Assembly (NCBI GenBank): GCA_033763975.1
Contig: JANRJM010000002.1
Location: forward strand, 186,001 to 250,000
Source: Planctomycetota bacterium
GTDB taxonomy: Bacteria > Planctomycetota > Phycisphaerae > Phycisphaerales > UBA1924
Direction of reading: 5' to 3'
Length of the DNA stretch: 64,000 nucleotides
The notes below the pieces were generated by a model that saw nothing but the letters and a program-made list of their open reading frames with translations, was not told the origin of the DNA and searched no databases. The first letter of the stretch is position 1. The number at the start of each line of letters is the position of its first letter. A program made the position numbers and the translations under genes. Of this stretch, positions 51,432 to 60,411 are shown one piece after another.

Positions 51432-52796
51432 GTGAACCCACCCAAGGTTGAACCCAGCCCCGCCGAGGCCGCCGAACGCCAGCAATCGCTGATCGTGCGC
51501 CTGGTGCGCGTGGCGTACCTCATCCTGATGACGACGTTCGCGGCGTTGGCGGTCATCCAGGCCGCCAGCGACCCGCTCGCCTCCAACGTCACCTGGCGCT
51601 GGTGGGCCCCCATGCTCTTCGCCGGGGTTCTGTTCGGTCTCGCCCTCGCGGTAGACGTGCTAACGCCCCGCAAGAAGATCGCGACCGTGCTGGGCGTGCT
51701 GACCGGGGTCATCGCGGGCATGCTCGCGACGCTGGTCATCGGCTTCGTCATCGACCTGCTGCTGCAGAGCTGGGTGCCCGAGTCCGAGGCGCTCAAGGTG
51801 CTCAAGCCCGCCGTCAACTCGATCAAGATCCTCATCGGCATCAGCCTGTGCTACCTGGGCGTGGTCATCGTCCTGCAGACCAAGGACGACTTCCGCCTGG
51901 TGATTCCCTATGTCGAGTTCGCGAAGCAGATGCGGGGCGTGCGTCCGATCCTCGTGGACACCTCGATCCTGATCGACGGGCGTCTGACCGACATCGCGCC
52001 GACGGGCTTCATCCAGGCACCGGTCGTCGTGCCGCGCTTCGTGGTGCAGGAACTCCAGTTGCTCGCCGACCATCCCGACGCCGTGACGCGGGCCAAGGGG
52101 CGTCGCGGGCTGGACATGATCGCCCGCCTGCAGCGCAGCCCGCGGATCGACGTGACGATCGACGAGCGCTCGATCCCCGGAAAGAACGTCGACCTGATGC
52201 TGGTCGAGCTGGCGCGCACGATGCCGGCGATCATCCTGACCGCCGACGTGGGCCTGGCGCGCGTCGCGGGGATCCAGAACGTCGGCGTGCTCAACCTCAA
52301 CGACCTCGCCAACGCCCTCAAGAGCGCCCTCATCCCCGGCGAGTCCATCACGCTCAAGATCATGCGCGCGGGCGAACAGCCCGGGCAGGGCGTGGGCTTC
52401 CTGCCCGACGGCACCATGGTCGTCGTCGAGGACGGGGGCCAGCGCATCGGCCAGGTTGCGCCGCTCACCGTCGTCTCCTCGCTCCAGACCAGCGCGGGGC
52501 GGCTCATCTTCGCCCGCCTCGCCGAACCTCCTGTCCCCGGCCAGTCCGGCTCGCCCATCTCCGGGCAGAGCGGCGGGCCCGGGCTGTCCGGAGCCCCGCT
52601 CAGCGCCGGAGACTCCGCCGCCGGCAGCCGCGCCAACTTCGCGTCGGGCGTTCCCGTCGGCGCGCCGGTCGAAGGCCCCTCGCCCGGCGACACGTCCGGC
52701 CCGCTGGAAATCTCGCCCCCCGTCGTGCGGACGCCCTTCCCGCCCAAGCCGCCGCCGTCCATCCGCCAGGGCTCGCCCCGGAACCCGCGCCGATGA
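51432..52796 (+). CDS. PIN-TRAM domain membrane protein (YacL-like)
   Basis: 454 aa from GTG. Three or four TM helices (ILMTTFAALAVIQA; WWAPMLFAGVLFGLALAVDV; VLGVLTGVIAGMLATLVIGFVIDLL; IKILIGISLCYLGVVIVL) precede a PIN nuclease domain: RPILVDTSILIDGRLTDI, RFVVQELQLLADHPD, RAKGRRGLDMIARLQ, AIILTADVGLARVAGIQNVGVLNLNDLANAL, with conserved Asp residues. A TRAM domain follows (GEQPGQGVGFLPDGTMVVVEDGG) and then a Pro/Ser/Gly-rich tail. It is like Bacillus YacL in topology. TACACT lies 6 nt before the start. Its stop overlaps the next start (ATGA). Confidence 0.9.
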   Translation: MNPPKVEPSPAEAAERQQSLIVRLVRVAYLILMTTFAALAVIQAASDPLASNVTWRWWAPMLFAGVLFGLALAVDVLTPRKKIATVLGVLTGVIAGMLATLVIGFVIDLLLQSWVPESEALKVLKPAVNSIKILIGISLCYLGVVIVLQTKDDFRLVIPYVEFAKQMRGVRPILVDTSILIDGRLTDIAPTGFIQAPVVVPRFVVQELQLLADHPDAVTRAKGRRGLDMIARLQRSPRIDVTIDERSIPGKNVDLMLVELARTMPAIILTADVGLARVAGIQNVGVLNLNDLANALKSALIPGESITLKIMRAGEQPGQGVGFLPDGTMVVVEDGGQRIGQVAPLTVVSSLQTSAGRLIFARLAEPPVPGQSGSPISGQSGGPGLSGAPLSAGDSAAGSRANFASGVPVGAPVEGPSPGDTSGPLEISPPVVRTPFPPKPPPSIRQGSPRNPRR

Positions 52797-53080
52797 CCGC
52801 GCGCCGTCCCGTCGCGCCGCGTGCCCCGCTGCTGTTTCCGTCATGCCTGCTCGGGGCGGCGTGCCTCACCGGCGTGCTGCTCGGCGGGTGCGCGGGCGCC
52901 TCGTCCGGGCGTCCGCCGCTCTGGACCGAGGTCCTGCGCGACGAGGTCAGCCCCGACGCCCGCCGCGCCGAAGCCGAGCGCTTCGGCCAGATGTGGGGCC
53001 ATCACCTCTCCAACACCACGCCGTCGTACGACCCGGTGCCCGGGCGCTCGCTGCCCCGCTCGCCCTGGCCGGGGCGGTAG
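52793..53080 (+). CDS. small lipoprotein (95 aa)
   Basis: The ATG overlaps the TGA of the PIN-TRAM gene. A signal peptide with lipobox LLGGCAG (Cys about 33) is followed by a short mature part: PPLWTEVLRDEVSPDARRAEAERFGQMWGHHLSNTTPSYDPVPG. No family is recognised. It is convergent with kbl, with 7 nt between the stops. Confidence 0.75.
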   Translation: MTARRPVAPRAPLLFPSCLLGAACLTGVLLGGCAGASSGRPPLWTEVLRDEVSPDARRAEAERFGQMWGHHLSNTTPSYDPVPGRSLPRSPWPGR

Positions 53081-53087
53081 GCCCGCG

Positions 53088-54326
53088 TCACAGGCTCTTG
53101 AGGGCGTCCACGAGCGCGTCGATGTGCTGGGTCGTGTGGGCCGCGGAGATCTGGCAGCGCAGGCGCGCGTGCCCCTCGGGCACGACGGGATACCCAAAGC
53201 CGATGACGAAGACGCCCTTCTCGAGCAGGCGCGCGCTCATCGAGATGGCGCGGGCGGTGTCGTGCACGATGATCGGGCAGATGGCCGTGGGGCTGGGCAG
53301 CACGTCGAACCCGGCGTCTTTCAGGCGTGTGCGTGCGTAGCGGACGTTGTCGCGCAGGCGCTGCACGCGCTCGGGCTCGCGCCGCAGGACCTCGATCGCC
53401 TTGCTCGCGCTCGCCGCAACGGTGACGGGCAGGGCGTTGCTGAAGAGCGTGGGACGTCCGCGCTGGACGATGAGGTCGGTCATGCGCCGGGGCCCGGCGA
53501 CGAAGCCCCCCGCGCCCCCGCCCAGGGCCTTGCCGAGCGTGCCGGTGAAGGCGTCGACGCGCGCCGGGCCGTCGAGCATGCCCCAGTGCTCGTGCGTGCC
53601 GCGCCCGGTGTGCCCCATGACGCCGTGCCCGTGGCTGTCGTCGACGACGAGCATCGCGCCGTGCGCGTCGCACAGGCAGCGCATGGCGGGGAGGTCGGCG
53701 ATCGAGCCCTCCATGCTGAAGACCCCGTCGGTCACGACCCAGACCTGGCCCGTGACGTCCGGGTTCGCCCGCGCCGCGACGAGCGCCTCCTCGAGCGAGC
53801 CGGGCCCCGTGAGCCGGTTGTTCTTGTACAGCGCCTTGTGCACGCCCTTCTTGATGGTCGTCGCGAGGCGCACGCTGTCGATGATGCACGCGTGGTTCAG
53901 TTCGTCCGAGATGATGATGTCCCCGGGCTCGCACAGCGTCGGAAACACCGCCTCGGTCGCGGTCCAGCAGCTCACGAACGTGTACGCGCTCTGCGTGCCC
54001 ATGTAGTCGGCGATGCGCGCCTCGAGCTCCTCGTGCGGCGTGAACGTGCCGCAGATGAACCGCACGCTCGCCGTGCCCGCGCCGTAGTCGCGCAAAGCCC
54101 TGAGCCCCGCGTCGATCACCTCCGGGTGGTTCGCCAGCCCGAGGTAGTTGTTCGAGCAGAAGCAGATCACCTCGCGCGTCGAGCCGTCGTCCATCCGCAT
54201 GCGCACGACGGCGTCCATCGGGCTGTCGATCGTCCGCAGACGCTTCCACAGCCCGCCCTCGCGCAGCGACTGGAGCAGGGAATCAGTTCGGGTGTTGAAC
54301 GGATGTTCGGTGGTCACAAGGGCCAT
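53088..54326 (-). CDS. kbl: glycine C-acetyltransferase (2-amino-3-ketobutyrate CoA ligase)
   Basis: 412 aa, a PLP alpha-oxoamine synthase. It has CSNNYLGLANHPEVIDAGLRALRDYGAG, RFICGTFTPHEELEARIADYMGT, VTDGVFSMEGSIADLP, DDSHGHGVMGHTGRGTHEHWG and the Lys-PLP segment ITGTLGKALGGGAGGF (here FTGTLGKALGGGAGGF), plus RPTLFSNALP. The DDSH, TGRGTHEH and LFSN pattern is that of KBL rather than BioF or serine palmitoyltransferase. It cleaves 2-amino-3-ketobutyrate with CoA to glycine + acetyl-CoA in threonine degradation. tdh is not adjacent. Confidence 0.92.
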   Translation of the reverse strand: MALVTTEHPFNTRTDSLLQSLREGGLWKRLRTIDSPMDAVVRMRMDDGSTREVICFCSNNYLGLANHPEVIDAGLRALRDYGAGTASVRFICGTFTPHEELEARIADYMGTQSAYTFVSCWTATEAVFPTLCEPGDIIISDELNHACIIDSVRLATTIKKGVHKALYKNNRLTGPGSLEEALVAARANPDVTGQVWVVTDGVFSMEGSIADLPAMRCLCDAHGAMLVVDDSHGHGVMGHTGRGTHEHWGMLDGPARVDAFTGTLGKALGGGAGGFVAGPRRMTDLIVQRGRPTLFSNALPVTVAASASKAIEVLRREPERVQRLRDNVRYARTRLKDAGFDVLPSPTAICPIIVHDTARAISMSARLLEKGVFVIGFGYPVVPEGHARLRCQISAAHTTQHIDALVDALKSL

Positions 54327-54502
54327 GGTTCGCTCCGGTGCAGTCGCCCGACATGGGGCACGAATGCTAGAGCCAATCCGCCGCGAGGCTTGAGAACGCG
54401 CCCCGGGTTCTGCGCGCCCCCGCGCGAACACGGGACCCACGTCGCGCCGTACGCTTGTTGCAACAGGGATCGTGTCCGATCACTCATACCCGGAGGTTCA
54501 TC

Positions 54503-55126
54503 ATGCAGACTCGTTCGCGCGCCTGGATCAGCATCACGTCGCTCGCACTCGTCGCCGGCGCCGGCATCGCCACGATGTCGGCCATCCCCGCCGCGACCCC
54601 CGCCCCGGCGCCCGCCGCCGCCGACACCTACACCGTGGACAAGGTCCACTCGGGCGTGGTGTTCAAGATCCGCCACATGGGCGTGGCGAACGTCTACGGC
54701 ATGATCCACGAGCCCACCGGCTCGTTCACCATCGACCCCGCGAACCCGGGCGCCTCCGCCATCGAGGTGATCGTGCCCAGCGGGAAGGTCGATACCGGGA
54801 ACGCCGGCCGCGACGCGCACATCCGCAAGGTCGACTTCTTCAACGCGGGCGAGTTCCCCACCATCACCTTCAAGTCCACCAAGTTCACGCCCGTCAGCGA
54901 GGGCGTCTACGACGTCACCGGCGATCTCACCTTCATCGGCAAGACCAACCCCGTCACCGCGCGCCTCACCGTGCTCGGGCAGGGACAGGGCCGCGGCAAG
55001 CAGATCATGGGCGTCGAGGCCACCTTCTCCATCAAGCGCACCGACTTCGGCAACTCCACCAACGTGAAGGACGGCGGGCTCAGCGACGAGGTCTGGCTCA
55101 CCGTCGCCCTCGAAGGCGCGAAGTAA
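54503..55126 (+). CDS. secreted YceI family protein
   Basis: 207 aa. A signal peptide (to about residue 40, ending in an Ala/Pro-rich stretch) is followed by a YceI lipocalin-like barrel: TYTVDKVHSGVVFKIRHMGVANVYGMIHEPTGSFTID, DAHIRKVDFFNAGEFPTITFKSTKF, YDVTGDLTFIGKTNPVTARL, VEATFSIKRTDFGNSTNVKDGGLSDEVWLTVALEG. YceI proteins bind polyisoprenoids in the periplasm. CGGAGG lies 8 nt before the ATG. Confidence 0.95.
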   Translation: MQTRSRAWISITSLALVAGAGIATMSAIPAATPAPAPAAADTYTVDKVHSGVVFKIRHMGVANVYGMIHEPTGSFTIDPANPGASAIEVIVPSGKVDTGNAGRDAHIRKVDFFNAGEFPTITFKSTKFTPVSEGVYDVTGDLTFIGKTNPVTARLTVLGQGQGRGKQIMGVEATFSIKRTDFGNSTNVKDGGLSDEVWLTVALEGAK

Positions 55127-55225
55127 TACGTTTCAGACCAACTCGTCTCCGCCTTCCCTGACGGGCCGGCGGCGACTTTCGCAGTTCGCAGGAGGCGACG
55201 GATCGAATCGCACGTTCAGGCCGTT

Positions 55226-56080
55226 GTGTTCACCGTGCTCGCGCCCATCGGCGTCTCGTTCGCGCTGCTCTGGTTCCTCTGGGATCGCGCCAGGCACGGC
55301 ACCCGCTTCGCCGAGCTCGCCACCGCCCTCACCCTCCCGTGGGTGTTCCTCGTATTCGCGGCGTGGGGCACCGGCGCCCCGACGATCCCGCCCCGCGCGG
55401 GGTCCGAGTGGCTCCTCCCGCTCGCCGCCGCCGGTGCCGTCCTGTCCTGCGCCGCGGGCGTCCTGGGGCAAGACCGCCGCGACGCGTGGCGGTGGGTCGC
55501 GGCCGGCGCGTGGTGGGCCGTGCGGAGCGCCCTGATCGTCGGCGCGCTCCTGCTCATGGCCCGCAACGTCCTGGAGTTCTGGCCCCGCGAGGACGCGGTA
55601 CTCCGCATCGGCGGGTGGACGCTCGCGGGGCTGGCGGCGTGGTGGGGCATCGACCGGGCGGCCCGGGTGCCCGGCGCCATCCCGCCCAACCTCCTCGTCA
55701 TCGTCTGCGCGGGGATGAGCATCTCCATCGCGCTCACCGCCGTGCTCAAGCCCGCCGTGCTCGCCGCGGGCGTCTGCGCCACCATCGGCCCGGCCCTGCT
55801 CGTCGCCATCCGCATGCCGTACCTGCGGCTCGCGGCCGCGGCGGGCTTCGTCCCCGCGTTCCTCGCCGGGCTGTGGTTCACCTCGCACGCGTTCAACGAG
55901 ATGCCGGCGGTTTCGAACGCGTGCTCGGCCGTCGCGTGTGTCGGCGCCGGGCTCACCACCCTCCGCCCCTTCGCCCGCCTGCGGGGCAGGGTGCGCTGGA
56001 CCGTGCACCTGGCGCTGGTGGGCGTGCCGGCGCTCGGCGGCATCGCGTGGATCATCGGCACCCAGCCGCTGCCCGTCTAA
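55226..56080 (+). CDS. multi-pass membrane protein of unknown function
   Basis: 284 aa from GTG, with about eight or nine hydrophobic helices (e.g. VLAPIGVSFALLWFLW, LPWVFLVFAAWGTGAPTIPP, LIVGALLLMARNVLEFWP, NLLVIVCAGMSISIALTAVL) and few charged residues between them. It is not recognised as a transporter family; the pattern resembles planctomycete hypothetical membrane proteins. The ORF is convergent with the DNRLRE gene with a 4-nt overlap at the stops. Confidence 0.7.
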   Translation: MFTVLAPIGVSFALLWFLWDRARHGTRFAELATALTLPWVFLVFAAWGTGAPTIPPRAGSEWLLPLAAAGAVLSCAAGVLGQDRRDAWRWVAAGAWWAVRSALIVGALLLMARNVLEFWPREDAVLRIGGWTLAGLAAWWGIDRAARVPGAIPPNLLVIVCAGMSISIALTAVLKPAVLAAGVCATIGPALLVAIRMPYLRLAAAAGFVPAFLAGLWFTSHAFNEMPAVSNACSAVACVGAGLTTLRPFARLRGRVRWTVHLALVGVPALGGIAWIIGTQPLPV

Positions 56081-56829
56081 CGCCGGCGCCGCGCCGCCAG
56101 CAGGCAGCCCGCCCCGACCAGCCCCCACCCGCCCGGCGACGGGACAGGGGTGTAGTCGATCGTGATGCGCGGGCGCTGCGCGGGCGACGAGAACTCGCCC
56201 GACGCGAACCGGCGCGCCGACATGAACTGCGTCTCGCTGCCCCGGATGATCCAGCCGAAGTTCGTCGCCGGGGCGTCCAGCCATGCCTGCACGTCAGCGA
56301 CGAGCAGCGGCGTGGAGGTCCACGTGTACGCCGTGAGCGCGGTGCCGATGGTGCGCGAGGCGCTGGCCTGCTCGACGAAATCCCCGCCGGGAGTCGTCCA
56401 CAGCGGGCCCGCGCCGAACGTGCGGTGCGTCCACGTCACGTCGCCGGTCTGCGCGAACGAGCCCTGCCCGTTGTCGTTGCCCACGTGGCTGGGGCCCTCA
56501 TTCCAGCCCGCCGTCAGCCGGTGCAGCGCCACGGCGTACGAGCCCGACTGCGCCCGCGTCAGGTTCATCGCGAACGACACGCTGTTGATCGTGCTGCCCG
56601 CGGGGATCGACGACAGGTCGAACCGCACCAGCGCCCGACGCGTGAAGTCGGCGCCGGTCTGCCCGACGAACAGGCCCAGGCCCTGCCCGTTGGCGATCGC
56701 CCCGTTCTCCTGGATGATCGTCGCGTCCTGCGCCACGGGGATCGTGACGACCGCACCATCGACCGTTCCCACCAGGCCCGCCGACGCGACCGCGCCGAGC
56801 ACGAAGTTCGTAAGACGCGCACCACGCAT
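56077..56829 (-). CDS. secreted DNRLRE-domain protein with sorting tail
   Basis: 250 aa. A signal peptide (to about residue 26) is followed by a DNRLRE domain: VTIPVAQDATIIQENGAIANGQGLGLFVGQTGADFTRRALVRFDLSSIPAGSTINSVSFAMNLTRAQSG, the IPAGSTI...ALVRFDLS pattern being typical, and WNEGPSHVG. The C terminus is VPSPGGWGLVGAGCLLAARRRR, a VPxPG/hydrophobic/RRRR sorting signal like that at 8277-8930. It is probably a surface or extracellular protein. Confidence 0.87.
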   Translation of the reverse strand: MRGARLTNFVLGAVASAGLVGTVDGAVVTIPVAQDATIIQENGAIANGQGLGLFVGQTGADFTRRALVRFDLSSIPAGSTINSVSFAMNLTRAQSGSYAVALHRLTAGWNEGPSHVGNDNGQGSFAQTGDVTWTHRTFGAGPLWTTPGGDFVEQASASRTIGTALTAYTWTSTPLLVADVQAWLDAPATNFGWIIRGSETQFMSARRFASGEFSSPAQRPRITIDYTPVPSPGGWGLVGAGCLLAARRRR

Positions 56830-57022
56830 GAATCACCCCCGAAGCGGCGGCTGGAAGGCTCAGAAAAGCGAGAGAGCGAGAGAGAGCCGCGCCACAAGCG
56901 CGCAGGTCTCCCGATCCGGCACGGGTACACCATGACACGCGGATTCGGTCGTGGCCACCCGCAGGACCGGAAAGTCCGCACACGACGCAGGATCCGCACA
57001 CACGGGCGGGGCCAAGCCGGGG
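56830..57022. repeat. spacer with GCGAGAGA purine repeat
   Basis: 193 nt between two minus-strand genes. It contains GCGAGAGAGCGAGAGAG (56873-56889), matching the run in the 11.4-kb spacer. No ORF is supported. Confidence 0.45.
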
Positions 57023-58312
57023 TTACGTCGGGGGCGCCGCCTCCGACCGGCCGCCGTCGCCGGTTATCAGGCGTGCGCCGCGCTCGAAGAACACGTACTC
57101 CCACACCCAGTCGAACATCACCATCACGCGATTGCGGAAGCCGATCAGGAAAAACACGTGCAGCAGGGCCCAGAACGCCCACGCGACGAACCCGGTGAGG
57201 TTCATCCCCGCGACGCGCGCCACGGCCCGGGCGCGCCCGATCGTCGCGAGCGTGCCCTTGTCGCGGTATCGGAACGCAGGTCGGGGCCCGGGCGCACCAC
57301 CGCGCCGAGACTCGCGCGCCACCACGCCCCCCACGTACCGCCCCATCTGCATCGCGGCCGGTGCAACGCCCGGCACCAGCCCGCCCCGTGCCCCGTCGGG
57401 CACATGCGCGAGATCGCCGATCACGAACACCTCGGGGTGCCCGGGCAGGGCAAGATCAGCGCCCACCTTCACGCGCCCGTTCGCGTCCAGGTCCGTGCCC
57501 AGCAGCGCGCCCAGCGGCGAGGCCCGCACCCCCGCCGCCCAGATCACGTTGCACGACTCGATCCGCACGCCCCCCACCTCCACGCCCCGCGCGTCGATCG
57601 CCGTCACCCGCTCCCCGGTGCGCACCTCGACGCCCATGTCGCGCAGGTCGCGGGCGGCCCGGGCGCACAGCACGTCGGGGAACCCGCTCGGCAGCACCCG
57701 CGCCTGCGCCTCGATCAGCACGACGCGGGCGCGGCTTGTGTCGATCCGCCGGTAGTCCGCCCGGATGATCGACCGCGCGATCTCCGCGATCGCCCCGCTC
57801 ATCTCCACGCCCGTCGGCCCGGCCCCCACCACCACGAACGTCAGCAGCGCCCGCACGCGCTCCGGGTCGGTCTCGCGCTCCGCCGCCTCGAACGCGCGCA
57901 GCAGGCGCGCCCGGATCGCGAGCGCATCGTCGATCGTCTTGAGCCCGGGCGCAAACGCCGCCCAGTCGTCGCGCCCGAAGTACGAGTGCGTCGCCCCCGC
58001 CGCGATGATCAACGTCTCGTACCCCAGCACCTCGCCCGAGCCCAGGCACACGCCCCGCAGCGCCAGGTCGATGCCCACGACCTCGCCCATCACGATCTCG
58101 GTGTTCCGCTGGGCGCCCAGGATGGCCCGCACCGGCGCGGCGATCTGCGCGGGCGAGAGCGCCGCCGACGCCACCTGGTACAGCAGCGGCTGGAAGACGT
58201 GGTGGTTCTGGCGGTCGATGATCGTGACGGCGACCGGCGCCCGGCGGAGCGCCCGGGCCGCGGCCAGCCCGGCGAACCCCGCCCCGATGATGACGACCCG
58301 GGGTCTGGGCAT
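57023..58312 (-). CDS. type II NADH dehydrogenase-like FAD oxidoreductase
   Basis: 429 aa. FAD-binding RVVIIGAGFAGLAAARAL, FQPLLYQVASAALSPAQIAAPVRAIL and NAD-binding VVVGAGPTGVEMSGAIAEIAR are canonical for NDH-2, as are VIWAAGVRASPLG and FVIGDLAHV...PGVAPAAMQMGRYVG. The C-terminal hydrophobic and amphipathic helices (GFVAWAFWALLHVFFLIGFRNRVMVMFDWVWEYVFF) attach it to the membrane. It oxidises NADH and reduces quinone without proton pumping. The ATG at 58312 follows TACCCT by 8 nt; it is divergent from the 78-aa gene. Confidence 0.94.
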   Translation of the reverse strand: MPRPRVVIIGAGFAGLAAARALRRAPVAVTIIDRQNHHVFQPLLYQVASAALSPAQIAAPVRAILGAQRNTEIVMGEVVGIDLALRGVCLGSGEVLGYETLIIAAGATHSYFGRDDWAAFAPGLKTIDDALAIRARLLRAFEAAERETDPERVRALLTFVVVGAGPTGVEMSGAIAEIARSIIRADYRRIDTSRARVVLIEAQARVLPSGFPDVLCARAARDLRDMGVEVRTGERVTAIDARGVEVGGVRIESCNVIWAAGVRASPLGALLGTDLDANGRVKVGADLALPGHPEVFVIGDLAHVPDGARGGLVPGVAPAAMQMGRYVGGVVARESRRGGAPGPRPAFRYRDKGTLATIGRARAVARVAGMNLTGFVAWAFWALLHVFFLIGFRNRVMVMFDWVWEYVFFERGARLITGDGGRSEAAPPT

Positions 58313-58320
58313 GCGAGATG

Positions 58321-58408
58321 AGGGTACGTGCCGCCGGGCTGCGCCGTGCCGGGCGAGCGCCGGCGCGGCGGGCGCTGTGGGGATGTCCCCCCGCGGGCCG
58401 GGTACACT
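58321..58408. promoter_or_regulatory. divergent promoter between NDH-2 and the 78-aa gene
   Basis: The minus-strand hexamer TACCCT (58326-58321) ends 8 nt before the NDH-2 ATG and the plus-strand hexamer TACACT (58403-58408) ends 7 nt before the ATG at 58416. Neither has a Shine-Dalgarno at normal distance, so both transcripts probably start at or near the first codon. Confidence 0.45.
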
Positions 58409-58415
58409 CTGCGTC

Positions 58416-58652
58416 ATGATCTGGGGATCTGTCCGGCGCGTGCTGACTTCGAGCGAACTCTTCCGTCGTCAGCATTCCCTGTGGCTGACGCGGGCCCTGC
58501 GGTCGGGGCGCGAATACCCGCGCATCCCGATCCGCTCGGTCAACGCGGGCGGGTTCTCGCGCCTGATGTCGCGCCCGGGCGGGCCGGCGCTGGCCGAGCG
58601 CTGGTGGGCCCGGGCGCTCGACCGCGTAGACGACGTGGACGTGAACGAGTAA
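58416..58652 (+). CDS. 78-aa hypothetical protein
   Basis: MIWGSVRRVLTSSELFRRQHSLWLTRALRSG... is basic and aromatic, without TM or signal, ending DRVDDVDVNE. The start is supported by TACACT 7 nt upstream. Nothing like it is recognised. It lies 36 nt before the membrane protein gene on the same strand. Confidence 0.55.
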   Translation: MIWGSVRRVLTSSELFRRQHSLWLTRALRSGREYPRIPIRSVNAGGFSRLMSRPGGPALAERWWARALDRVDDVDVNE

Positions 58653-58688
58653 GACCGGCCGACGACGCCCGCGAGGGGGGGAGCACCG

Positions 58689-59669
58689 ATGCGCGACGCC
58701 GCGACGGGTGAAGGGGGCGGTTCGACAACGAGCGGTTCGGGCGCCGACACCGCCGCGCCGCTGCGCTCGCGCGTCTCCCCGCGCTGGATGCGCCGCATCA
58801 TCATCATCGCGGTCGTCCTCCTCGGCTTTGGCGTCTGGGGGCTCATCGACGCGACGGTCGTCTACCCCGGGCGGGGCGAGAAGGCGGCCCAGTTCCTCGA
58901 GCACCAGTTCCTCCAGCAGCTCGAGCAGCGCCGCGAACTCACCGAGTCTCGCGCCGCCATCAAAGACCCCGCCGCCGAACTGCAGCGCCTCCGGGCCGCG
59001 CGCGAAGGAACCGGGCTGCAGGGCGCCGAGCCCGCCCTCCTGGTCTGGCTCGAGCAGCTCGCCCTCGTCGGGCGCCTCGACGCGTCGCAGGCGACCGACA
59101 TCCCGCGCGACGACTTCCGGGGCGAGCGCGTCGAATCGGCGCGCGGGCGCCTCGAGTCGCTCGGCAAAGCCTTCACCAGCGCGCAGGGCGCGCCGGCGGA
59201 AGTGCCCAGCCCCCTCTCCGCGTGGGACATCCCCGTGCAGTGGCTGATCACCGCCGGCGGGTTCGGCATCGGGGCCTACCTGCTCCTGCTCGTCGCGCGC
59301 GTGCGCGCAAAGACCTTCGCGTTCGAGCCCGCGATCATGCGCCTGACCCTGCCCGACGGATCGTCGCTCGCGCCGGCCGATCTCGAGGACGTCGACAAAC
59401 GCCGCTGGCACAAGTTCTACTGCACGCTGCGCGTCAAGCCCGGGCACCCGACGCTGGGCGGCAAGGGCGTCGAGCTCGACCTCATGCGGTACGAGCCCGT
59501 CGAGGAGTGGGTGCTGGCCATGGAGCGGGCCGCGTTCCCGGACCGGGCGGCCGACGACGCCAAGAAGGCCGGCGACCAGCCCGCCGCCCCCGCGCAGGGC
59601 GCGGTCTCGCCCGACGCGCCCACCGTGGTCGACCCGAAGACCCCGCCGCCGGACGCGCCCAAGGCCTGA
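58689..59669 (+). CDS. two-TM membrane protein of unknown function (326 aa)
   Basis: A disordered N terminus is followed by TM1 (IIIIAVVLLGFGVWGLIDATVV), a coiled coil (FLEHQFLQQLEQRRELTESRAAIK), a helical region, TM2 (VQWLITAGGFGIGAYLLLLVARV), and a C-terminal domain resembling a PH-like or membrane-linked sheet domain (KTFAFEPAIMRLTLPDGSSLAPADLEDVDKRRWHKFYCTLRVKPG), ending in a Pro/Asp-rich tail. The function is unknown. The start follows GGGGGGAG by 7 nt. Confidence 0.75.
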   Translation: MRDAATGEGGGSTTSGSGADTAAPLRSRVSPRWMRRIIIIAVVLLGFGVWGLIDATVVYPGRGEKAAQFLEHQFLQQLEQRRELTESRAAIKDPAAELQRLRAAREGTGLQGAEPALLVWLEQLALVGRLDASQATDIPRDDFRGERVESARGRLESLGKAFTSAQGAPAEVPSPLSAWDIPVQWLITAGGFGIGAYLLLLVARVRAKTFAFEPAIMRLTLPDGSSLAPADLEDVDKRRWHKFYCTLRVKPGHPTLGGKGVELDLMRYEPVEEWVLAMERAAFPDRAADDAKKAGDQPAAPAQGAVSPDAPTVVDPKTPPPDAPKA

Positions 59670-59735
59670 GCCCCGGGCCGCGGCTTCCCGACAATCGCCC
59701 GCACCTTCGAACGCCCGAGCGGCGGATTCCGAACA

Positions 59736-60293
59736 ATGGTCTCGGAGGGCGTGATGCTGGACTGGCCCTGGGCCGACATCGCGGGCGTCGGGGTGATCCT
59801 GCTGGCATCGCTGGTCGGCGTGGTGCTGACCGTGATCACGCTGCCGGGAACGTGGGTGCCCATCGTCGTGGCCGCGGGCGTCAAGCTGTGGCAGCCAGAG
59901 CTCGTGCCCTGGTGGGCGATCCTGGTCGCCCTCGCGCTGGCGGTGATCGCCGAGGTGATCGAGTTCGCGGCGTGTGCGCTGGGCGCCTCACGCGCCGGCG
60001 CGACGCGGCGCGGCGCGATCGGCGCGATGGTCGGGTCGTTCATCGGCGCGATTGTCGGTTCCGCGCTCCCGCCGTTCCCGGTCGGGACGATCCTGGGCGG
60101 GGTGGTGGGTGCGGCGGGCGGGGCGCTCATCGGCGAGCGCACGCTGCAGCGCTGCTGGAGGGAATCCGGAAAAGCCGCGATGGGGGCCGCAATCGGGCGC
60201 ACCGTCGCGACGCTGACCAAGGCGGCGTTGGCCGGGGTGATCGGGGTGCTGCTGTCGCTGACGGCGAGCTTCGGGGCGTTCGAGCCGGGCTAG
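59736..60293 (+). CDS. DUF456 family membrane protein
   Basis: 185 aa. DUF456 features are GVGVILLASLVGVVLTVITLPGTWVPIVVAAGVKLW, VIAEVIEFAACALGASRAGATRRGAIGAMVGSFIGAIVGSALPPFPVGTILGGVVGAAGGALIGE: several Gly-rich TM helices with a Gly/Ala-zipper core. The start could be the ATG at 59736 or the one at 59754. The family's function is unknown. Confidence 0.87.
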   Translation: MVSEGVMLDWPWADIAGVGVILLASLVGVVLTVITLPGTWVPIVVAAGVKLWQPELVPWWAILVALALAVIAEVIEFAACALGASRAGATRRGAIGAMVGSFIGAIVGSALPPFPVGTILGGVVGAAGGALIGERTLQRCWRESGKAAMGAAIGRTVATLTKAALAGVIGVLLSLTASFGAFEPG

Positions 60294-60411
60294 CGGGAAC
60301 CGCCACAATAAAAGACGCGCAAAGACGGACGTTGGGCTTCCGCACAACCGCCCGACGAAGTATGCTGCTCGGCGAACCCATGGAGGGCGTCCGGCCGATG
60401 GAGTCAATGGA